A stretch of DNA of 64,000 bases from Peribacillus sp. FSL E2-0218 (GTDB lineage: Bacteria > Bacillota > Bacilli > Bacillales > DSM-1321). Shown here piece after piece: positions 58,273 to 64,000 of the stretch; the first letter of the stretch is position 1; the number at the start of each line of letters is the position of its first letter. Made by a program: the position numbers and the translations under genes. The stretch covers positions 2,855,501 through 2,919,500 of the forward strand of contig NZ_CP150304.1 of NCBI RefSeq assembly GCF_037992945.1, read 5' to 3'. Under the pieces are notes generated by a model. That model was not told the DNA's origin, searched no databases, and saw only the letters and a program-made list of their open reading frames with translations.

Positions 58273-58913
58273 AAGCGTACATCCCATTCCTTATAAAATT
58301 CCTTTAAATATCCAACCATATATTCATGTCTTTCACTAGCAATCTTCTTCGCCGTACTTGTATTAAGCTTATCTTGCAAGCGCAGTAATTTTTCATAAAA
58401 GTGATGAACGGAAGAACTTTTCCCCTTCCTGTACTCCATCTTGGACATATTTTCCCTTACCGGCAGCTCGGGATCATACATGGGCTGTCCCTTCTTCCCC
58501 CCAAAAGCAAATGTCCTGGCAATCCCGATGGCACCAATTGCATCGAGGCGATCGGCATCCTGAACGATTTCAGCCTCGATGGAAGGCAGCTTCAGCTGCC
58601 CGGAACTATACGAAATGGTGCGGATGATCTCTTGTATGGCCTTAACACGATCTTCATCCAGCTTTAATTCCTGCAACCAATCGTCCAGCTTGCCCCACGC
58701 TGCATCAACATCGTCGTTTAACTTATCATCCGGGATATCATGAAGGAGTGCGGCCATTTCAATGATGAACGCATTCCCCCTTTTTTCTTCTTTTGCAATA
58801 TGTAAAGCCAGCTTCCGAACACGATCGATATGGAACCAATCATGGCCGCTGGCATCTAAGTTCAATTGATCATAAACATACTTCTCCGTTAAACCGATCA
58901 TCTTTTGCTTCAT
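58269..58913 (-). CDS. ypgQ: HD-domain nucleotide pyrophosphohydrolase YpgQ
   Basis: A 214-residue HD-superfamily protein from ATG 58913 after GGAGTG. The metal site is given by HDWFHIDRV, LLHDIPDD and the later Asp of VQDADRLDAIGAIG. The B. subtilis/S. aureus protein is a Mn2+-dependent nucleotide pyrophosphohydrolase. It is coupled to yfmR by an ATGA overlap, and stands near bsaA and ypgR as in B. subtilis. Confidence 0.92.
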   Translation of the reverse strand: MKQKMIGLTEKYVYDQLNLDASGHDWFHIDRVRKLALHIAKEEKRGNAFIIEMAALLHDIPDDKLNDDVDAAWGKLDDWLQELKLDEDRVKAIQEIIRTISYSSGQLKLPSIEAEIVQDADRLDAIGAIGIARTFAFGGKKGQPMYDPELPVRENMSKMEYRKGKSSSVHHFYEKLLRLQDKLNTSTAKKIASERHEYMVGYLKEFYKEWDVRL

Positions 58914-58966
58914 ATCACCACTCCATGTCCTTTCCATTTTACCATGGTTCTCAGTATAGTTGTGCT

Positions 58967-59812
58967 TTAATCTTCATGGAACCAACTCAGTCCAATCGTC
59001 TGTTCCCCGGTATGGACGCCTATCGCACTGCCAAGCGGTGATATATGGGAAATGATGTGGGGACATTCTTCAGAAATCCGTTTTTTCCATCTAAGGGCCT
59101 CTTCCAGCATCTCACCATATAAGATGGTGCACTCTTTTACTTTTCCCGTTTCGTCGGATCGGTGAAGATCCGAGAAAATCAGTTTTTCCGCTTTTTTTAG
59201 ATTTCGAGGCTTCGACTTAGTCTGAAGCAAACCGTTCTCGATCGAAATGATCGGCTTGAAGCTCAAAAGACTTCCAAGAATATATTGTGTGTTCGTTAGC
59301 CTCCCGCTGCGATGGAGCTGATCCAAAGAACCGATTACCACATAGGTTTCATGGTTATCCGCATACATCCTCGTTTTCGCGAAGGCTTCTTCGATGGAAA
59401 GCCCTTCATTCATATATTGCATCAGCCTTTTCAAGATCAAGATCATCGGAAAGGAGATAAGTAACGTATCAAATACGTCAACGGGAATCGTAACCATTTG
59501 GCCAGCTTGCCTGCTTGCAGAAACGGTCCCGCTCAATTCACCTGAAAGGTGGACAGCTATGATCCGATCATAATCTTTTTCCAGTTCCTTATACAATGCA
59601 TGGAATCTGCCGACCGATGGCTGTGAAGTCGTTGCGTTTATTTTTTCCTCCCGCATCCTCCGGTATAGCTCTTCAGGTAAAAGGTCGACACCGTCTTCAT
59701 ATTCCTTTCCATCGATGATGACGACCATCGGAACGACGTAAACATGTTCATTCATTGATAAATCTTCGTCTAAAGTTCCCGTACTGTCCGTTACCCATGC
59801 GATTCGCTCCAT
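58967..59812 (-). CDS. DegV-family fatty-acid-binding protein (paralogue B)
   Basis: A 281-residue DegV/FakB-type lipid-binding protein. ATG 59812 follows AGGGGGG. VTDSTGTLDEDL, HLSGELSGTVSASRQAG with the head-group Ser, and GVHTGEQTIGLSWF are typical. It differs clearly from the copy at 40253-41095 (about family-level similarity by eye), so the two probably bind different fatty acids. Confidence 0.9.
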   Translation of the reverse strand: MERIAWVTDSTGTLDEDLSMNEHVYVVPMVVIIDGKEYEDGVDLLPEELYRRMREEKINATTSQPSVGRFHALYKELEKDYDRIIAVHLSGELSGTVSASRQAGQMVTIPVDVFDTLLISFPMILILKRLMQYMNEGLSIEEAFAKTRMYADNHETYVVIGSLDQLHRSGRLTNTQYILGSLLSFKPIISIENGLLQTKSKPRNLKKAEKLIFSDLHRSDETGKVKECTILYGEMLEEALRWKKRISEECPHIISHISPLGSAIGVHTGEQTIGLSWFHED

Positions 59813-59875
59813 CGTTTCCCCCCTAGTTATATCCCACTCCAACTAATTCATTAGAAAAAGGAACTGCGGTGCACA

Positions 59876-59902
59876 AAAAGAGCCCAACAGAACATGCTCT
59901 TT
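59876..59902 (-). terminator. Terminator of bsaA
   Basis: AAAGAGC/GCTCTTT with a 12-base loop is followed by TTTTTG on the minus strand. Confidence 0.7.
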
Positions 59903-59924
59903 CTGATGAACTCGATTTGATTTT

Positions 59925-60401
59925 TCATAATAATTTTTTTATATCGCTTTCAAGCTCCAATGGTTTTGTTTTGGGTGCGTAGCGACTGATGATATTTCCT
60001 TCACGATCGATCAAGAACTTCGTGAAATTCCACTTTATCGATTTCGACCCCATCAATCCTGGAGCATTTTCAGCCAGATAGCTGAATAATGGATGAGCTT
60101 CCTTTCCATTGACATTCACTTTTGCAAACATCGGGAAGGTGACGCCATGATTCAGTTTACAATATGAATCGATTTCCAAATCATCTCCTGGCTCCTGGTT
60201 CAAAAACTGATTGCACGGAAACCCAAGGATGACCAATCCCTGTCCTTCATATTGTACATATAGGCTTTGCAAATCATCATACTGTGGCGAAAAACCGCAT
60301 TTGCTTGCGGTATTCACTATAATCATTACTTTGCCTCTGTATTCTTCAAGCGAGATGGTTTCGCCATTTATTTTATTGACCTTAAATTCATATATGGACA
60401 T
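59925..60401 (-). CDS. bsaA: Glutathione-peroxidase family thiol peroxidase BsaA
   Basis: A 158-residue peroxidase from ATG 60401, which follows GGGGAG. The peroxidatic Cys is in NTASKCGFSPQYDDL, the Gln/Gly segment in LGFPCNQFLNQEPG (second Cys) and the Trp/Asn pair in IKWNFTKFL, giving the Cys-Gln-Trp-Asn site. In bacilli such enzymes are usually reduced by thioredoxin, not glutathione. Confidence 0.94.
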   Translation of the reverse strand: MSIYEFKVNKINGETISLEEYRGKVMIIVNTASKCGFSPQYDDLQSLYVQYEGQGLVILGFPCNQFLNQEPGDDLEIDSYCKLNHGVTFPMFAKVNVNGKEAHPLFSYLAENAPGLMGSKSIKWNFTKFLIDREGNIISRYAPKTKPLELESDIKKLL

Positions 60402-60485
60402 GTATGATCTCCCCCTATGGTATGATGCTGTCATTTTACCGTATATAGAGGTGCATTTACCAATTTTACTATTCTTCTTTACCCA

Positions 60486-61019
60486 TTATTCCTGAATCTT
60501 CACTGCTTGTATGGATTGTATCAAATACTCCACCATATCTTCCAAGTCTTCCATTTGTTCTTCTTTCACAAGTCTTCCGAAAGAAACCTTGCAAACAGTA
60601 GAATAATCGGGCTTCTCCTTTTTACGGACCGTTTTGCTGGTCTTGAAAGTTATGATTCTCTGATCTCCCCATATTCTTTCCAACTGGTTCAAAAGCTCTT
60701 GGGCTATCACTTCATCAAGCTTTGCCGGGATGGAGATGAAAATATCGACCGTGCATCCGGTATGTGTTTCATTAATATGGCCTTCAAGTAACTCTGCACT
60801 TAGGTTTTCGATTCCAGCGTGTATCTCGATTGCACCGCTAATGGAAATGGGCGCCATGTATTGCTTCAATTCCAGCCCAATCTTATAGGTTCTGGACATG
60901 GTAGAGAGATTCACGATATCATCACGGCTTATGACTGTTATGTCGCCAACGAAATCACGGTCATAAACCGCTCCTTCCAATACCACTTTCATGTTTTCAA
61001 ATGCTGTAGGATCAAACAC
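60486..61019 (-). CDS. Conserved-looking protein of unknown function
   Basis: A 177-residue predicted cytoplasmic protein starting with GTG at 61019, after GGAGGTG. Alternating beta and helical segments (VVLEGAVYDRDFVGDITVIS, ISGAIEIHAGIENLSAELL, TVDIFISIPAKLDEVIAQEL) suggest a compact alpha/beta domain, followed by a basic patch (KTSKTVRKKEKPD) and an acidic helix (EEQMEDLEDMVEYLIQSI). I do not recognise it. It is a single gene divergent from metA. Confidence 0.7.
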   Translation of the reverse strand: MFDPTAFENMKVVLEGAVYDRDFVGDITVISRDDIVNLSTMSRTYKIGLELKQYMAPISISGAIEIHAGIENLSAELLEGHINETHTGCTVDIFISIPAKLDEVIAQELLNQLERIWGDQRIITFKTSKTVRKKEKPDYSTVCKVSFGRLVKEEQMEDLEDMVEYLIQSIQAVKIQE

Positions 61020-61181
61020 TCTCCATACACCTCCGACTTCTTGCGTTTATTATCGTCATCCCATTTTATCATTAACGGGCCATTTCCTTCTCCGATTTAC
61101 AACAAATTATTAAAATAGCTTTTCTATTCGCTAATTTTCTATATAATTAAAATATTATGATTTTGGTGAAGGAGGATAAAC

Positions 61182-62090
61182 ATGCCAATCAGAATACCGG
61201 AACAACTGCCGGCTAAGGAGATTTTAGAACAGGAAAATATCTTTGTGATGGATGAGGAGAGAGCTACCAAGCAGGAAATCCGCCCATTGAATATATTGAT
61301 CTTGAACCTGATGCCTGAGAAAGAAAAAACAGAGGCTCAGTTACTGCGCTTTCTTGGCAATACTCCGATTCAAGTAAATATTTCATTCCTGCGATTGAGC
61401 ACTCACGAATCAAAAAACACAAGCAAATTTCACTTGGATCAGTTTTACAAATCCTTTGATGATATAAGGACAAAGCGATTCGACGGCATGATCATTACAG
61501 GCGCCCCCGTCGAGAAGCTGAAATTCTCTGACGTGAATTATTGGGAAGAACTGCAAAGCATCATGAACTGGTCCTCAAAAAATGTTACATCCACTTTACA
61601 TATCTGTTGGGGAGCTCAAGCTGCCCTGTACCATCATTATGGGATAGGCAAATACGAGCTGCCGGAGAAATGCTTTGGCATATACAGGCATGAGGTACTT
61701 GAACCAAAAGAAAATCTCGTCCGCGGGTTCGATGATTATTTCATGGCTCCTCATTCACGCTATACGGATATTGACTATCAAAAGCTTATCAGCATTGCCG
61801 AATTGAAGATTTTGGCTCAATCCGACCAAGCCGGTGTTTTGATTGCCGCTTCAAGCGATGGCAAAAGGATCATGGTGACCGGCCATTTCGAATATGACGC
61901 CGAAACCCTCGGTGACGAGTATAGGCGCGATAGGGAACGAGGGGTCGATACGCAGCTGCCTGAAAATTATTTTCCTGATGATGACCCTTCGAAGGTCCCG
62001 CTTCACCGCTGGAAGAGCCATTGCAGCCTGATGTTCTCTAATTGGCTCAACTATTATGTCTACCAGTCTACTCCCTATGAGTGGGATTGA
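61182..62090 (+). CDS. metA: Homoserine O-acetyltransferase (MetA family)
   Basis: A 302-residue MetA-family acyltransferase of methionine synthesis. AAGGAGG lies seven bases before the ATG. The catalytic Cys142 is in LHICWGAQAAL; the Glu and His that assist are in RHEVLEP and GHFEYD. Residue 111 is Glu (GAPVEKL), which in characterised MetA proteins goes with acetyl-CoA instead of succinyl-CoA. Unlike the mtn operons it has no SAM riboswitch in its 160-base leader. Confidence 0.94.
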   Translation: MPIRIPEQLPAKEILEQENIFVMDEERATKQEIRPLNILILNLMPEKEKTEAQLLRFLGNTPIQVNISFLRLSTHESKNTSKFHLDQFYKSFDDIRTKRFDGMIITGAPVEKLKFSDVNYWEELQSIMNWSSKNVTSTLHICWGAQAALYHHYGIGKYELPEKCFGIYRHEVLEPKENLVRGFDDYFMAPHSRYTDIDYQKLISIAELKILAQSDQAGVLIAASSDGKRIMVTGHFEYDAETLGDEYRRDRERGVDTQLPENYFPDDDPSKVPLHRWKSHCSLMFSNWLNYYVYQSTPYEWD

Positions 62091-62171
62091 AAGAGAAAGG
62101 GAAAGGTTGGTTATGCTTTTACTAGGTAGTTTTTTCTTCGGGCAGCCCCTTTCATATCTCTCTTGGGAAAC

Positions 62172-62202
62172 AAAAAAACCTGAGTTTTTACCCAGGTTTT
62201 TT
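62172..62202. terminator. Bidirectional terminator between metA and the AIM24 gene
   Basis: ACCTGaG/CcCAGGT with long A and T flanks lies between the two convergent genes. Confidence 0.82.
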
Positions 62203-62205
62203 GTT

Positions 62206-62901
62206 TCATGACTCTTTATTGCCGAAATAAACCTCTTCATAAGGTTGGACAACCACGAAACCCCGACCATTGAATTTCATTTGGACGGATTCGCCGCTTC
62301 CCCGTCCGAAAAACGACTTTAATGAAACATCTGTCACGAATTCAGGCTGGAGATCCCCGGACCAGGCAACAGTGGCGTTCGGGTCCGTATAAACCGGATT
62401 ACCAGGTTCCACAATTAACGTAAGCGGTTCATAATGGGAAGTGAATGCCACCATCCCTTTCCCCTCAAGCCTGACATTGAATAACCCCCCCGCCAGTAAA
62501 CCGGCAATGCGCCGCATCATTTTTATATCCCATTGAATGCCCGGTTCAAAGGCGAGTAAATCATTTCCGTTGACACAGATGGATTCGCCATTCAACTGTA
62601 AAATTGAAATTTTCTTCCCCTGGTCCGCGACATATAGCTTGCCGGTTCCGGTCGCTTTCATTAAAGATGCACCCTCGCCAGTTAACGCTTTTTTGAAGAG
62701 CTTACCTAAACCATGCTCCAAGATTCCTTCCCGTTCGAATTTAATCTGGCCCCGATAAGATACCATCGTCCCCATTTTTGCCCAGATTTGCTCTTCCAGG
62801 TTGATTTCCAGAATTCGTTCCGTTTCTAACTCGAATAAGCCCTGCCCTTTATCCTGCTGCTTCGTCTTTTCGACGAATTGATAGATTTGATACTTCTCCA
62901 T
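62206..62901 (-). CDS. AIM24-family protein
   Basis: A 231-residue all-beta protein from ATG 62901, which follows AGAGGTG. It shows the AIM24/TrpRS-binding-like repeats: WAKMGTMVSYRGQIKFEREG, GTGKLYVADQGKKISILQL, ICVNGNDLLAFEPGIQWDI and GKGMVAFTSHYEPLTLIVEP. The family is widespread, forms trimers and has no settled function. The ATG overlaps the stop of the upstream methyltransferase (TGATG), so the two form an operon. Confidence 0.88.
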   Translation of the reverse strand: MEKYQIYQFVEKTKQQDKGQGLFELETERILEINLEEQIWAKMGTMVSYRGQIKFEREGILEHGLGKLFKKALTGEGASLMKATGTGKLYVADQGKKISILQLNGESICVNGNDLLAFEPGIQWDIKMMRRIAGLLAGGLFNVRLEGKGMVAFTSHYEPLTLIVEPGNPVYTDPNATVAWSGDLQPEFVTDVSLKSFFGRGSGESVQMKFNGRGFVVVQPYEEVYFGNKES

Positions 62902-63596
62902 CACTCTGCCACCTCTTTTTGAAGGAGGAATAACCACATGAACGATACCGCTTGCTTTAAATCCTTCGAGAAATGTCCTAGTTTAGTATAGTCGACCCCT
63001 CTTTTCGCTACTCCGGTATCAGCGACCGTTTTCCATCCCATTTCCGTTGCCATTTTTTCGAATTCCCATGGCAGCATGGTATTCATGATCACTTCGTCCC
63101 CTAATAACCGTTGATAACTGAAATGTTTCCGCGGTTCCGCCGTCGGACCAAGTATCCCGAAACAAACATGCCCCCCGGGCTTCATGATCCGCCAGATTTC
63201 CTTCATCACGGTTAAAGGTTCACCCGTATATTCCAACGAATTAATGACCATTGCCGCCTCCATTTCTTCATCTTTGAATGGCAGGTTAGTAAAATCTCCT
63301 TGAAGAAATGAAAGATTGGGATGATTGGCCGTTTTCCCTTTTGCAAATTCAATCATGACACTTGATAAATCGACGCCAATCACTTCAAATCCCGCTTCGG
63401 CAAGTTTTAATGAACCCACTCCATCTCCACAGCCTATGTCGGCCACTTTCAGACCCGATTGCACATGGCCGGAGATAAACGGAATAATATTATTCCGGCT
63501 ACCCGTCTCCCACATTTCTTGCGAATTCTTCACCCACATAGGCGCAAAGTCATCCCATTCCTTTTTCGATTCCTTATGCCAAGTATGTATATTCAT
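62901..63596 (-). CDS. Class I SAM-dependent methyltransferase
   Basis: A 231-residue methyltransferase from ATG 63596, seven bases after GGGAG. The SAM loop is KVADIGCGDGVGSLKLAEAG near residue 50, motif II has VIGVDLSSVMIEFA, and the post-motif region is VINSLEYTGEPLTVMKEI with GGHVCFG. The substrate pocket (HFSYQRLLGDEV) suggests a small-molecule methyltransferase. It is coupled to the AIM24 gene. Substrate unknown. Confidence 0.85.
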   Translation of the reverse strand: MNIHTWHKESKKEWDDFAPMWVKNSQEMWETGSRNNIIPFISGHVQSGLKVADIGCGDGVGSLKLAEAGFEVIGVDLSSVMIEFAKGKTANHPNLSFLQGDFTNLPFKDEEMEAAMVINSLEYTGEPLTVMKEIWRIMKPGGHVCFGILGPTAEPRKHFSYQRLLGDEVIMNTMLPWEFEKMATEMGWKTVADTGVAKRGVDYTKLGHFSKDLKQAVSFMWLFLLQKEVAE

Positions 63597-64000
63597 CGAA
63601 AAAACTCCCTTCCAGCCACCAGACCTTAAAATAATTTCAGAAACACACAACATAACTAGGCTATCACCCATCACTGACTCACAAAATACAAGGGCCTGAT
63701 TATAACTATTCTGTTTCTCATCAATAAAACCTTTTTTTAGAGGCGTTATCATAAGTAACTTAAAAATAAAGATTGATAGGAAAGTTGTTATTATTCGAAA
63801 CGGTTGAACGGAAGTGCGAGACTCCCGTGCGGGCAGCGGTACAGGCGAGACCTCACCGCCCGTCCTCTGGATAAGCGAACATGGCAGGAAATTTAACCAC
63901 ACCGTATTACTTGGTGAATAGCAACAAAGTATGCGAAACAGCCATTGTGAATACAATCCATTGGGATCAAACATTCTACAAGATGGATTTTTATGGTTAA
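63597..64000. other. Right-edge intergenic region with a dispersed repeat
   Basis: About 400 bases with no gene I can support. The frame of the methyltransferase extends into it but without start or ribosome binding site. The repeat copy at 63803-63943 fills its middle. Confidence 0.45.
63803..63943. repeat. Dispersed GC-rich repeat, copy 2
   Basis: Begins GAACGGAAGTGCGAGACTCC and ends TAGCAACAAAGTATGCGAAA, then CAGCC. It shares head and tail with 39380-39496; the middle (CACCGCCCGTCCTC) differs. The head is almost the same as GAACGGAAGGTGCGAGACTC in the 189-bp array. Confidence 0.7.

Overview
The window reads as chromosomal core DNA of a spore-forming member of the Bacillaceae. Moderate GC, strong AGGAGG-type ribosome binding sites, S-box riboswitches, spore-associated families (YjcZ, YozD, CtpA, the kam cluster) and blocks of gene order shared with Bacillus subtilis all point there. 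The GC-rich dispersed repeats and the KamR/sigma-54 arrangement suggest a Peribacillus (Bacillus simplex-like) or related lineage; that genus call is inference. No tRNA, rRNA, CRISPR array, prophage or intact insertion sequence was seen.

Layout. 1-7.2 kb: the tail of an Hsp20-like gene, a secreted CAP protein (YkwD), an envelope-sensing operon (beta-propeller lipoprotein, response regulator, histidine kinase, YtkA-like lipoprotein), small orphan genes and a COG0523 metal-chaperone GTPase. 7.2-15.4 kb: the complete methionine salvage locus, mtnW-X-B-D and mtnK-A each behind its own SAM riboswitch, with mtnE and mtnU between them; mtnU carries an in-frame amber codon. 15.5-24 kb: an LCP-family lipoprotein, a tandem array of 189-bp repeats, ctpA, deoD with a large leader inverted repeat, yozD, yodN, a Cache-domain histidine kinase and yozE. 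24-32.3 kb: the lysine/beta-lysine cluster (yokU, kamA, the sigma-54 activator kamR, yodP, yodQ, yodR, yodS, yodT), with a well-formed -24/-12 promoter in front of kamA.

32.4-48.8 kb: an S66 peptidase, a YjcZ-type peptide, an SGNH hydrolase, msrA-msrB, ypmS-ypmR, the Sco protein YpmQ, a DegV protein, tatA-tatC, ilvA, thyB-dfrA, a secreted M34/PPEP-like metalloprotease, a TerC protein and YpjP. 48.9-64 kb: a 26-residue membrane peptide, a cytoplasmic-type gamma-glutamyltransferase, ypiP, brxA, ilvD, ypgR, yfmR, ypgQ, a second DegV protein, bsaA, metA, an AIM24 protein and a methyltransferase.

How the genes fit together. Sulfur amino acids are a recurring theme: methionine salvage under SAM control, MetA for de novo synthesis, MsrA/MsrB for repair. 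The kam cluster converts lysine to beta-lysine and either acetylates it (YodP) or degrades it (YodQ-T). ThyB and DfrA are translationally coupled and form the thymidylate/folate cycle. IlvA and IlvD feed branched-chain synthesis. Bacilliredoxin, glutathione peroxidase, Msr enzymes and the Sco protein form a scattered redox set. Coordinates of starts were chosen from ribosome binding sites; many differ from the longest open frame.
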